From assembly GCF_900156825.1 (NCBI RefSeq), contig NZ_FTOV01000002.1:515403-579402 (forward strand): a stretch of 64,000 bases of DNA, given 5' to 3'. The DNA comes from Chryseobacterium gambrini. Its GTDB lineage: Bacteria > Bacteroidota > Bacteroidia > Flavobacteriales > Weeksellaceae. The translations under genes were made by a program, and so were the position numbers. The notes beneath the pieces were generated by a model. That model worked only from the letters and a program-made list of their open reading frames with translations. It did not search any database and was not told the DNA's origin. Numbering within the stretch: the first letter of the stretch is position 1; every line of letters begins with the position of its first letter. Below, piece after piece: positions 1 through 10,530 of the stretch.

Positions 1-1389
1 AGTTCTTGCCAGAACAATGATGAGATCGTCAATGAAAACTCTAAACAGTTAGAGATTCATGATAAAATTGTGAATGTCACCAATCATGACGGGCGCCCTT
101 TCAGTACAGGAGCGGGAGTTTCTTCCACCTCAAAATTTGTTGCCGGACCGGGTGGAAGCGTCCTTATGCAGGGATTTTACTGGGATGTTCCCGATGGCGG
201 AAACTGGTGGAATACCGTAAAAACCAAAGTAACCGACTGGTCGAATGCAGGAATTGGAGCGATATGGCTTCCTCCGTCTTCAAAAGCCCAGAACGGAGCC
301 TATTCTATGGGGTACGATCCGACGGATTACTACGATTTCGGAAATTTTAACCAGAACGGAAGTGTGGAAACACGTTTCGGATCAAGAGCGGAACTGGAAG
401 CTCTGATTACAAAAGCTCATGACGAAAATATGCAGGTGTACGCCGATATTGTCATCAATCACAACAGTGGTGGTCAGTCGGAAGCGAATCCTTACACAGG
501 AACCAGTACCTGGACCAATTTTTCGGGAGTAGCATCGGGAAAATTTCCAAGAAATTACAACGATTTTTACAAAAATTCTTACGGTAATAATGATGAAGGT
601 GCTTTTGGCGGTTTTCCGGATCTTTGCCATGCCAATCCTTATGTGCAGAGCTGGCTTTGGGAAAGAGATGATTCTGTTGCTAAGTATTACAAAAACGTTA
701 TGAAGTTTGACGGATGGAGATTCGATTATGTAAAAGGTTTCGGACCATGGGTGGTGAATAAATGGAATGCGAATGTAGGCGGATTTTCTGTGGGAGAATT
801 ATGGGATTCTAATGTAAATACGCTGGAATGGTGGGCAAATAATGCCAACAGTTCGGTTTTTGATTTTGCAGCCTATTATAAAATGGATGAAGCATTTGAT
901 AATAATAATTTGAATGCTTTGAATGATGATATGATGTGGAAAAGAAATCCTTTTAAAGCGGTTACTTTTGTTGCCAATCACGATACAGACATCATTTACA
1001 ATAAAATGTTGGCATATGCTTATATCTTAACCCATGAAGGATATCCTACGATTTTCTACAGAGATTATGAAGAATGGCTGAACAAAGAAAGATTAAACAA
1101 TCTGATCTGGATTCACAATAACAAAGCTACCGGTACAACTTCTATTCTTTATACCGATAATGATGAGTATATCGCAAGAAGAAACGGCTACAACGGAAAT
1201 CCGGGATTGGTAGTTTACATCAACAATTCTTCGACGTGGCAGGAAAGATGGATTCAGACGAACTGGGCAAGTCAGCAGATTAAAGATTTTACAGGAAGTT
1301 CAAGCTGGTATCCTACAACTCAGGGCGACAAATGGGTGAAAATTCAATGCGCTCCGAAGTCTTATTCTGTCTGGTCTTTGAACCAGTAG
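1..1389 (+). CDS. Alpha-amylase (GH13), lipoprotein, 5' end outside the window
   Basis: Alpha-1,4-glucan hydrolase of glycoside hydrolase family 13, probably anchored at the cell surface. The reading frame is open to the window edge and begins S-S-C, which looks like the end of a lipobox, so the true start lies upstream; the GTG at 70 is only an internal codon. Counting from that GTG, the four GH13 regions are visible: DIVINH (126-131), GWRFDYVK with nucleophile D219, GELWD with acid/base E243, and FVANHD with D305. The C-terminal beta domain ends at the stop. A strong hairpin follows the gene. Family call is secure; exact substrate is inferred. Confidence 0.93.
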   Translation, partial: SSCQNNDEIVNENSKQLEIHDKIVNVTNHDGRPFSTGAGVSSTSKFVAGPGGSVLMQGFYWDVPDGGNWWNTVKTKVTDWSNAGIGAIWLPPSSKAQNGAYSMGYDPTDYYDFGNFNQNGSVETRFGSRAELEALITKAHDENMQVYADIVINHNSGGQSEANPYTGTSTWTNFSGVASGKFPRNYNDFYKNSYGNNDEGAFGGFPDLCHANPYVQSWLWERDDSVAKYYKNVMKFDGWRFDYVKGFGPWVVNKWNANVGGFSVGELWDSNVNTLEWWANNANSSVFDFAAYYKMDEAFDNNNLNALNDDMMWKRNPFKAVTFVANHDTDIIYNKMLAYAYILTHEGYPTIFYRDYEEWLNKERLNNLIWIHNNKATGTTSILYTDNDEYIARRNGYNGNPGLVVYINNSSTWQERWIQTNWASQQIKDFTGSSSWYPTTQGDKWVKIQCAPKSYSVWSLNQ

Positions 1390-1408
1390 GATTCGACAAT
1401 TTAAAATG

Positions 1409-1445
1409 AAAAGACTGCTTTTTTGAAAAGGCAGTCTTTGTTTAT
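1409..1445 (+). terminator. Rho-independent terminator of the amylase gene
   Basis: AAAGACTGC (1410-1418) pairs perfectly with GCAGTCTTT (1431-1439), then a T-rich stretch. It lies 20 bases past the amylase stop and could also serve the convergent gene. Confidence 0.75.
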
Positions 1446-1472
1446 TCGTGAGAAAAGTAACTTAAATACAAA

Positions 1473-1886
1473 TCAAACTTCAATAAATTTTTTCCTTTCA
1501 TCCGGAGTCGGCAGATAACATTTCTGATTTGCCAGTTTCATTCTGTTTTTTGAAATCAGATCATAAATTATATCACTGAAAAATCCGGGAATGATTTTTC
1601 CGATGGCTGAAAGTTTATAAATTCCGCCTAAAATATTGGCAATTTGCAGAACCGCATTGGATTTTTCAAGATAATAATGATTTGGTTTCCACAAATAAAG
1701 CGTGTTGAAGACTTCCGTATTTAGTTTTCTTTCGGTTAAGAATTGTTGCCCGAAATCCGATTGCAGGGAAGCAAAAAGAAATCTGTTGTTGTGATCTCTT
1801 TTAAGAATCCACTGTACCCAGAAATTGCAGACTCCGCAATCGCCGTCAAAAAATACAATATGTTTCCCCATGCATTTTTCCTCCAT
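1473..1886 (-). CDS. DCC-type thiol-disulfide oxidoreductase (DUF393)
   Basis: Small thioredoxin-like protein of the DCC family, named after the D-x-x-C-x-x-C motif near the N-terminus; here FFDGDCGVCNFWV is seen. The length (137 aa, or 132 if the second Met, in MGKHIVFF, is the start) is normal for the family. The family is predicted to do thiol redox chemistry, but substrates are largely unknown. It lies 11 bp downstream of the haem-binding protein gene on the same strand, so the two are probably co-transcribed. Family call is firm; function is inferred. Confidence 0.85.
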   Translation of the reverse strand: MEEKCMGKHIVFFDGDCGVCNFWVQWILKRDHNNRFLFASLQSDFGQQFLTERKLNTEVFNTLYLWKPNHYYLEKSNAVLQIANILGGIYKLSAIGKIIPGFFSDIIYDLISKNRMKLANQKCYLPTPDERKKFIEV

Positions 1887-1897
1887 GATTTTTGGTT

Positions 1898-2359
1898 TTA
1901 AAGAGCCATTTTTCTTTCGGTTTCCGCTTTTTCTTTTTTGAAGTAATCTACTAATATTTTTCTTTGCGCATCGGTAAGTTTCGCATCCTGATGTCCGATA
2001 TAATACGATTCAAGAGGCATTTCTTTCTTTTCGACCATCTCTATGCATTCATCAAGCTTATGAACCTGCTGTTTGGGAAGATAAGTCGCAAAAGTAGAGA
2101 AATTAAGCTCTTTTCTTCCTTCATCAATATGGTTTTTTAGAATCCATGAGGCAGGAGCAATATTAGAATACCACGGATATCTGGACTCGTTGGAATGGCA
2201 GTCGTAGCAGGAATTATTAATCAGTTGTGCCACTTCGGACTGTGTGTTTTTGATCTTTAAAAAATCCATTCCGGGAGTCGGAGCCGGATTGGTTTTATCA
2301 ATTGGGAAAAACTGGATGATGATAAAAGCGACAAGAATTACAACCAATATTTTTTTCAT
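1898..2359 (-). CDS. Haem-binding domain protein (monohaem, exported)
   Basis: 153-aa exported protein. It starts with a hydrophobic signal/anchor (MKKILVVILVAFIIIQFF), followed by CYDCH, a c-type haem motif, and the SNESRYPWY segment typical of the flavobacterial Haem_bd family. The rest is helical with conserved His and Met that could give the distal haem ligand. Likely a periplasmic or membrane-tethered cytochrome; its redox partner is unknown. First gene of a two-gene unit with the DCC protein, transcribed away from katG. Confidence 0.82.
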   Translation of the reverse strand: MKKILVVILVAFIIIQFFPIDKTNPAPTPGMDFLKIKNTQSEVAQLINNSCYDCHSNESRYPWYSNIAPASWILKNHIDEGRKELNFSTFATYLPKQQVHKLDECIEMVEKKEMPLESYYIGHQDAKLTDAQRKILVDYFKKEKAETERKMAL

Positions 2360-4972
<2,613 letters not shown>

Positions 4973-4996
4973 TTTAATTATTTAACATAATATTTA

Positions 4997-5026
4997 AAAA
5001 GACAGCCAATTTGGTTGTCTTTTTGT
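4997..5026 (+). terminator. katG terminator
   Basis: AAAAGACAGCCAA pairs with TTGGTTGTCTTTT (one G-T wobble) around a single base, then T-rich sequence; 24 bases after the katG stop. Confidence 0.75.
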
Positions 5027-5078
5027 GTTTTAAATGTATTTTTATTGGTTTAAAATTAGGATTTGTGTAATAAAGATA

Positions 5079-5086
5079 TATTTTTG
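5079..5086 (+). promoter_or_regulatory. -7 element upstream of the surface-protein gene
   Basis: TATTTTTG matches TAnnTTTG and lies 20 bases before the ATG at 5107. No well-spaced -33 TTG was found. Confidence 0.5.
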
Positions 5087-5106
5087 TTAAAAAAACAAAT
5101 TCTAAT

Positions 5107-5709
5107 ATGATAAGAAAATTATTTCCTGCCTTACTATTGGTAGGTTCTTTTAGTTACGCTCAAATCGGTATCAACGGTGAAAATCCAAATGCCACATTGG
5201 ATGTTATTGGCAATCCGGGAGATCCATTCAAATTTGACGGGATTATTGCCCCGAGAATTACAGGAGATCAATTGAGAGCAAAAAATTATACTGCATCACA
5301 AAACGGAGCAATTGTTTTCGTTACACAGGAAGATACAGCTCCTGCAGGACAGACCATAGATGTTACGGCTTCCGGATATTACTATTTTGACGGAAATTCT
5401 GGGAAATGGATCAAGCTGATCTCTGCTGCAGCTTCACAAAAAATCAGGACATTATCAACCGGAACTGTTGCAGACGACGATTATACCGTTTTAATATCTG
5501 GAGATGTTACTTTACCATCTGCAACTTCGTCGAACAGAGGAAAGGTCTATCAACTCATCAACGATACTGCAGGAAATGTAACGGTAAATGGTTTATTCAG
5601 AATCAACGGAGGCAATTTTTCTAACTATGGATTAAATAACAGCAATCTGGGAAGAGGAATTGTAGTGCAGAGTACGGGATCGGCTTGGGTAATTACTTCA
5701 AGATATTAG
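5107..5709 (+). CDS. Exported flavobacterial surface protein, function unknown
   Basis: 200-aa protein with a clear signal peptide (MIRKLFPALLLVGSFSYAQ). The mature part opens IGINGENPNATLDV, a pattern common at the N-termini of Flavobacteriia surface/adhesin-like proteins, followed by a region rich in Thr, Ser, Gly and Asn that looks all-beta, with a YYYFDGNSGKWIKL segment. No catalytic motif and no T9SS sorting tail. Own promoter and terminator, so monocistronic. Secreted or outer-membrane associated; no function assigned. Confidence 0.7.
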   Translation: MIRKLFPALLLVGSFSYAQIGINGENPNATLDVIGNPGDPFKFDGIIAPRITGDQLRAKNYTASQNGAIVFVTQEDTAPAGQTIDVTASGYYYFDGNSGKWIKLISAAASQKIRTLSTGTVADDDYTVLISGDVTLPSATSSNRGKVYQLINDTAGNVTVNGLFRINGGNFSNYGLNNSNLGRGIVVQSTGSAWVITSRY

Positions 5710-5729
5710 TATCTTTATTTTGTCTGTGA

Positions 5730-5762
5730 AAAAAGCCGGTTTAATTTTCCGGCTTTATTTTT
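5730..5762 (+). terminator. Terminator between convergent genes
   Basis: AAAGCCGG (5732-5739) and CCGGCTTT (5749-5756) form a perfect 8-bp stem followed by ATTTTTAT. Confidence 0.7.
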
Positions 5763-5833
5763 ATGATTACTGAAGATTTTTAAAAATCTGATATTGTATA
5801 AGCTTTAGTCGCTACAACTTAATCTTAAAATAT

Positions 5834-7528
5834 TTACGATACTCTTTTTAGTCTTATTTCCTCTTTTCGTTTTTTGAGAAAATCAGCAGGTCGAATGCCA
5901 TTTTGTTCATAAAATAAATTTGAAAAACTTTGCCGATTGCTAAAACCACAGGCAAGTGCTATATCTTCTACAGAGTATTTTTGCCAAAGTTTATTATTGT
6001 ATATTTTTTCTGTTGCGTAATCTATTCTTAATTTATTGATATAAGTATTGAAATTACAGCCCTGATATTCATTCATAAATTGTGAAATATAAGTTGCATT
6101 GGTTCCAAACTCTATTGCAAGTTTTCCAGCAGTAATTCCTTTTTCAAGAAAGCCATTATTTTTTTCAAAATCAGAGAATTTACTTTTAAGAAGCTGAACT
6201 GTTTTTATTTCTATCTTTGAGTTCTTTTCGGTAAGTTTATTAAGATCTGCATTTTCTTTTATTTTTGTATTCTTTGAACTGATTTTTTCTAACAGCTCCT
6301 CATATTTAATCTGAATTTCTTTTTTCTTTCTCAGCCAATATGCTAAAAATAATATAAGAACTAAAATTACGACGAAGCTGAATATGAGTAAAAACTTTCC
6401 GAAAGAATTGGTTTTTTCAAGATTTGATTGAGCTTCAAGTAAAGATTTTGTATCGTAGTCCCGGTGTATACGATTGGAAAGATATTTAAAATCTGTGGAG
6501 ATGATGCTGTCTGCTTTTAGCAGTTGCTTGGTATAATATAATTCTTCTTTTGGTTGGTTTTTATTTCTGTAAAATGTAATAAGTTTTTCGTAATTGTTTC
6601 TTAATTCAGGAAGAATAAACTGGTATTTATTGAAGATAGAATCTACTTTCTTATAATCAGAAAGAGCTTTTTCAGTATTTTTTAGTTCATCATAAGCAGA
6701 TCCCCGATAGTAGTAAATGACAGATGCAAAGGTGTAATCATTAATTTTTATGAATTCAGGCAGTGCTTTGTTAAATATTTGAATGGAATTTAGATAAGAT
6801 TTTTTATTAAATTCTGTAATGGCTTCACTTTTATAGAAATAACTTTTTTCGAGATTGAAAAAAGAATCTTTTGGAAGAGCATCTAATCCTTCTTTTATAA
6901 GTTTTTCAGATTCAGTATAATTTCCCAGTTGCTGGTAACAGACAATCATTTGATGTAAGCAATTGAGATAGCCTTTTTGATGATTCTTGATAAGATTAGG
7001 GTGTATATTTGCTTTTATTTTTGATTTAAAATAGACATTACATGACTTAAATAATTGTAATGCTTCTTCATAATACCCCAGATAGCTTTTTACAACACCA
7101 ATATGGTATAGATTTTGGTATTTTAGAAATTCATCATCTGTATTTTTTGTATACTCATATGCCTTCAAATATTCATTCAGAGCTGGTTGAAATTTTCTGT
7201 AGGTAAAATAATATACAGCTCCTTTACTTATATATGAACTGCCAATAAGATCAGAATTTCCAGATAATTTTGCAGCAGAAATAGCACTGTCTGCATATTC
7301 TATTTTTTTGTTTGGTGAATATCTTATAGCATCATCATAAGCCTGAAACAATTCTGCATAATTTTTTTCTTTTTTTGCTTTCGATATGTAGATGTTGAGA
7401 TAATGAAAAGCTTTTTGATCATTCTCTTCATATATCCAATATTTATTTCTTAACGCAGAATAATAATCCTGTGCTGACAGTTGACAGATTGTAAAAAAAA
7501 CAAAAAAGCTGAAAATAGTTTTATTCAT
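5834..7528 (-). CDS. Membrane-bound TPR / AraC-type transcriptional regulator
   Basis: Single-chain sensor-regulator. An N-terminal signal (MNKTIFSFFVFFTICQLSAQ) leads into ~350 residues of TPR-like helical repeats likely in the periplasm, then one transmembrane helix (GKFLLIFSFVVILVLILFLA), a charged coiled linker, and a C-terminal AraC-type helix-turn-helix with GFSNRQSFSNLFYEQNGIRP. I prefer the Met at 7528 because it begins the signal peptide; a Met 13 codons upstream is also in frame (7567). Such regulators often stand divergent from TonB-linked outer-membrane genes in Chryseobacterium, as here, and probably sense an envelope signal for the adjacent peptide locus. Lower GC than the housekeeping genes around it. 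Confidence 0.85.
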   Translation of the reverse strand: MNKTIFSFFVFFTICQLSAQDYYSALRNKYWIYEENDQKAFHYLNIYISKAKKEKNYAELFQAYDDAIRYSPNKKIEYADSAISAAKLSGNSDLIGSSYISKGAVYYFTYRKFQPALNEYLKAYEYTKNTDDEFLKYQNLYHIGVVKSYLGYYEEALQLFKSCNVYFKSKIKANIHPNLIKNHQKGYLNCLHQMIVCYQQLGNYTESEKLIKEGLDALPKDSFFNLEKSYFYKSEAITEFNKKSYLNSIQIFNKALPEFIKINDYTFASVIYYYRGSAYDELKNTEKALSDYKKVDSIFNKYQFILPELRNNYEKLITFYRNKNQPKEELYYTKQLLKADSIISTDFKYLSNRIHRDYDTKSLLEAQSNLEKTNSFGKFLLIFSFVVILVLILFLAYWLRKKKEIQIKYEELLEKISSKNTKIKENADLNKLTEKNSKIEIKTVQLLKSKFSDFEKNNGFLEKGITAGKLAIEFGTNATYISQFMNEYQGCNFNTYINKLRIDYATEKIYNNKLWQKYSVEDIALACGFSNRQSFSNLFYEQNGIRPADFLKKRKEEIRLKRVS

Positions 7529-7817
7529 TCCTTTTTTAATTTGTTTTTCATGGAATTCTTTTTTCACTTCAAATGTAATTATTTTAATATAATAAAAGTT
7601 TACATAGATATAAAAATGTTTTTTACTGATGATAATAAATCACTGATGATTAGAGTAATAAACAGAGGAAATGTAAAAATTATAAAAATTTTTACGTAAT
7701 AATTTTTATAATCTTACCCACAACTATTTGTGAAACAGGGTGTACTCTTTTAATATTGCTAAAAATAATCGATGACTTTCGGCCGGAAATTATCAACCAA
7801 AAAAATATTGAAAAAGT
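7529..7817. promoter_or_regulatory. Divergent control region of the peptide locus
   Basis: Two structures stand out. ACTGATGAT occurs twice as direct repeats at 7625-7633 and 7642-7650, 17 bp apart, a spacing usual for AraC-family half-sites. A perfect 12-bp inverted repeat, ATTATAAAAATT (7679-7690) and AATTTTTATAAT (7701-7712), surrounds TTTACGTAAT. Both lie between the regulator and the first structural gene. The operator role is inferred. Confidence 0.5.
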
Positions 7818-8036
7818 ATGAAATTCAAAATCACTATAATCTTACTTGGGCTTTTTTGTGTGTTGTTAAATTCTTGCAGGGAAACTGAAGATCTAAATTA
7901 TCCAAATACTGTTTCAGATAATATTACTTTACAAAAGGATAGTAAAAAAGAAAAAGACTCTAGTGAAAACCAAAAGGATCCTCCAATAAAAGGAACTCAC
8001 TGGAAAACTCAAAGTGTAGGTTCCGCTGAAAAATAG
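7818..8036 (+). CDS. Small lipoprotein, first gene of the peptide locus
   Basis: 72-aa protein with a lipoprotein signal (hydrophobic run ending LLNSC, Cys 20 as lipid anchor). The mature part is Lys/Asp/Ser-rich, probably disordered, and ends in a PPIKGTHWKT segment. I recognise the general type as a small lipoprotein paired with an outer-membrane barrel in Chryseobacterium but know no function. Its stop is one base from the start of the barrel gene, so translation is probably coupled. It may help barrel assembly or act in signalling to the TPR regulator; that is inference. Confidence 0.7.
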   Translation: MKFKITIILLGLFCVLLNSCRETEDLNYPNTVSDNITLQKDSKKEKDSSENQKDPPIKGTHWKTQSVGSAEK

Positions 8037-8037
8037 A

Positions 8038-10206
8038 ATGAAAAAATATACATTACTTTTTTTATTAATATCTGTCTTTTCTTTTGCTCAGGACTCGATC
8101 AATAAGATTGTAGAAAAGCAAATAGAGCAAATAGAAATTGTTACAAAGAAAAAATTGATTGAAAGAAAAATCGACAGATTGGTATTTAATGTTGAAAATT
8201 CAATTTCTGCAACGGGGGGAGATGCACTTGATGCCTTAAAAGTAACACCTGGAATACGCGTGCTCAATGACAAAATTTCGATGATAGGTAAAAGCGGAAT
8301 GATTGTGATGGTGGATGATAAAGTAATAAAACTCTCAGGAGATGATCTTATAAGTTTTTTAAAAACAATACCATCAGACAATATTAAAAGTATTGAAGTA
8401 ATTACAGTGCCACCGTCCAAATATGAAGCACAAGGAAATAGCGGGATCATTAATATAAAGCTTAATAAAGTAAAACAAAATAGTTGGAACAGTTCAGTGA
8501 GAAGTACTTATACACAAACCACTTATCCTGCGGGAACTATAGGAGGAAGTTTTAATTATAATAAAGATAAAATTTCTATTGAATCTGATTTGGGATATAC
8601 AAACGGATCGATTGCTCCCAGCTATAATACAACTTTCTTTTATCCCAATCAGATATGGAGAGAAGTAAATACAAACAGAAACTATTACGATTTGGTTCGT
8701 GGAAAATTGGGCGTAAATTACAGATTTTCTGACAAGTTTAATATTGGCGTACAGTATATGTCCAGTAATAACAAGAAAAGAAATTTAGAAAATGATCATT
8801 CAACCATAACAGATAATATTAGTAATTCTATTGACTCCTTAATCGTTAATAAAGCTGAAAATAGAATAAGAAATAGATTTAATACTGTAGATTTTTATTC
8901 CGTTTATAAATTAGATACTCTGGGTAGAAAAATTTCAGCAAATTTTAACTATTTGAAATTTAAAGATACACAAGACAGGATTTTTAGCTCAAATAATTTG
9001 TTGGCAAACAATGTGGTAATTCCCAATTCATATTATTCTGCCAATAATATTTCAAAACAGGATATTGAAAATTATTCGGCAAATGTTGATGTGGATTTTC
9101 CGACTAAGTTCGCAGATTTTACTTTTGGTGGGAAAGTTTCTTTTACAAAGAATAAAACAGATCTGGCTTTGTACAATCTTAGTTCAGGAAGTTCAATATA
9201 TGATGCTGCACAGAGTAATCGGTTTGTTTATAAAGAAAATACAGAAGCACTGTATTTTTCTGCCAGCAAAAAATTATCCGAGAAATGGGAAACCCAGCTG
9301 GGTCTAAGATTTGAAACTACACAAACTGAGGGGAATTCAATTTCTTTAGATAGAATAAATAAGAATAATTACTCGAAATTATTTCCAACATTTTATCTGA
9401 CATATACTCCTGATGAAAATAATATTTTCTCAATTAACTACAGCAGAAGATTAAACAGACCCAATTTTGAGGATTTAAATCCATTCAGAATATACAATAA
9501 CAAATACCAGTATTCTGAAGGCAATCCCTTTCTTCAGCCAAGTTACAGTCATAACATGGAGTTGAGTTATACTCTTAAAAATAACTGGACAAGTAAGCTT
9601 TACTACTCTAAAATAACAGATGGTTCAGGCGGTATTATTTTGATAGATCCAGTGAATAATAATTTACAGGCAAATATAATTTTAAATTATTTGAACTCAC
9701 AAATCATAGGTCTTTCAGAATCGTATACATTAAACTTAAAAAAATGGTTTCAAAGTTATAACAGTTTTGATGTGTATTATTCTAATTCAAAATCAACAGT
9801 GCCATATATAAACTCTAATGTGGACGGATTTAATTATAACCTGACTACCAATAATACTTTTAGTCTTAATAAGGAAAAGACCGTTTTATTCGGACTGAAT
9901 TATTCTTACAATTTTAAGGGAGTTTCGGGAGTAGACAGAATTTCCGCATACAGCCAGCTTGATGTATCATTAAAATTTTTGTTTTTAAATAAAAATCTGA
10001 GTCTTGCAATTATTGGAAATGACATTTTAAAAAGCAGTATCATAACCCAGACTTCAATAACCAATAATTATCAGATTATATACAAAAACTATGAGGATAT
10101 AAGGTTTTTAAGGCTGTCATTAGTTTACAAATTTGGTAATAAAGATATCAAAAGTACTCAGATAGAAGGAAGTAACGAAGAAGAAAAAAACAGACTTAAA
10201 AAATAA
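8038..10206 (+). CDS. TonB-dependent-receptor-like outer-membrane beta-barrel
   Basis: 722 aa with signal peptide (MKKYTLLFLLISVFSFAQ). Residues ~35-140 form a TonB plug (GGDALDALKVTPGIRVLND, then PPSKYEAQGNSGIINIKL), followed by a barrel rich in aromatic-ended strands of the OMP_b-brl_3 (Pfam14905) type. There is no N-terminal carboxypeptidase-like domain. No substrate can be read from the sequence. It sits between the lipoprotein and the precursor peptide, so it may import or export a peptide-related ligand, act as receptor for the signal read by the TPR regulator, or merely be co-regulated. Confidence 0.85.
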   Translation: MKKYTLLFLLISVFSFAQDSINKIVEKQIEQIEIVTKKKLIERKIDRLVFNVENSISATGGDALDALKVTPGIRVLNDKISMIGKSGMIVMVDDKVIKLSGDDLISFLKTIPSDNIKSIEVITVPPSKYEAQGNSGIINIKLNKVKQNSWNSSVRSTYTQTTYPAGTIGGSFNYNKDKISIESDLGYTNGSIAPSYNTTFFYPNQIWREVNTNRNYYDLVRGKLGVNYRFSDKFNIGVQYMSSNNKKRNLENDHSTITDNISNSIDSLIVNKAENRIRNRFNTVDFYSVYKLDTLGRKISANFNYLKFKDTQDRIFSSNNLLANNVVIPNSYYSANNISKQDIENYSANVDVDFPTKFADFTFGGKVSFTKNKTDLALYNLSSGSSIYDAAQSNRFVYKENTEALYFSASKKLSEKWETQLGLRFETTQTEGNSISLDRINKNNYSKLFPTFYLTYTPDENNIFSINYSRRLNRPNFEDLNPFRIYNNKYQYSEGNPFLQPSYSHNMELSYTLKNNWTSKLYYSKITDGSGGIILIDPVNNNLQANIILNYLNSQIIGLSESYTLNLKKWFQSYNSFDVYYSNSKSTVPYINSNVDGFNYNLTTNNTFSLNKEKTVLFGLNYSYNFKGVSGVDRISAYSQLDVSLKFLFLNKNLSLAIIGNDILKSSIITQTSITNNYQIIYKNYEDIRFLRLSLVYKFGNKDIKSTQIEGSNEEEKNRLKK

Positions 10207-10216
10207 ACGCATAAAT

Positions 10217-10264
10217 AAAGACCAACGAGGGTATAAAACAGAACGTTAAAGTTCTGGTGTCTTT
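10217..10264 (+). other. Nested hairpin between barrel gene and precursor gene
   Basis: Inner stem CAGAAC (10239-10244) with GTTCTG (10251-10256); outer stem AAAGAC (10217-10222) with GTCTTT (10259-10264). No long U-run follows, so it may be a leader or processing structure instead of a full terminator. Confidence 0.4.
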
Positions 10265-10305
10265 AAAAGTTTGCCGATTGTTTAACCCATTAAAAAATTA
10301 ATAAC

Positions 10306-10461
10306 ATGGAAAAGAAAAAATTCAATGCCAAAGATTTTTTGAATGTTAGCACTTTATCACCGCTTGAATCTGCAGAGATCAAAGGAGGTATGGCTGACAC
10401 TATTAAAACTGTAAGAACAGTTAAAACTGTTGTAGATGTAGTAACAACAGTAACAAACTAA
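10306..10461 (+). CDS. RiPP precursor peptide with double-glycine leader
   Basis: 51-codon ORF from ATG to TAA. The N-terminal 28 residues (MEKKKFNAKDFLNVS, then TLSPLESAEIKGG) look like the GG-Bacteroidales natural-product leader (pattern LS-x2-E-x3-IKGG), the cleavage signal for C39 peptidases. The remaining 23 residues form a predicted core, MADTIKTVRTVKTVVDVV followed by TTVTN. It has 7 Thr and 7 Val, no Cys and no aromatic. From residue 4 of the core it reads in triplets: TIK, TVR, TVK, TVV, DVV, TTV, TN. It is followed by a strong hairpin, two putative oxygenases and a C39 exporter. The peptide call is strong; the modification is inferred. Confidence 0.85.
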   Translation: MEKKKFNAKDFLNVSTLSPLESAEIKGGMADTIKTVRTVKTVVDVVTTVTN

Positions 10462-10482
10462 AAACTAAAGTTTTTACAGCTA

Positions 10483-10516
10483 AAGGCGGTGGAAAATCCA
10501 CCGCCTTATAAAATTT
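10483..10516 (+). terminator. Attenuator/terminator hairpin after the precursor gene
   Basis: A perfect 11-bp stem, AAGGCGGTGGA (10483-10493) with TCCACCGCCTT (10497-10507), loop of 3 bases, starting 22 bases past the precursor stop and followed by an A/T-rich but not purely U run. Such a hairpin would make the precursor mRNA more abundant than that of the downstream enzymes. Confidence 0.7.
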
Positions 10517-10530
10517 AAAAACATATAACT

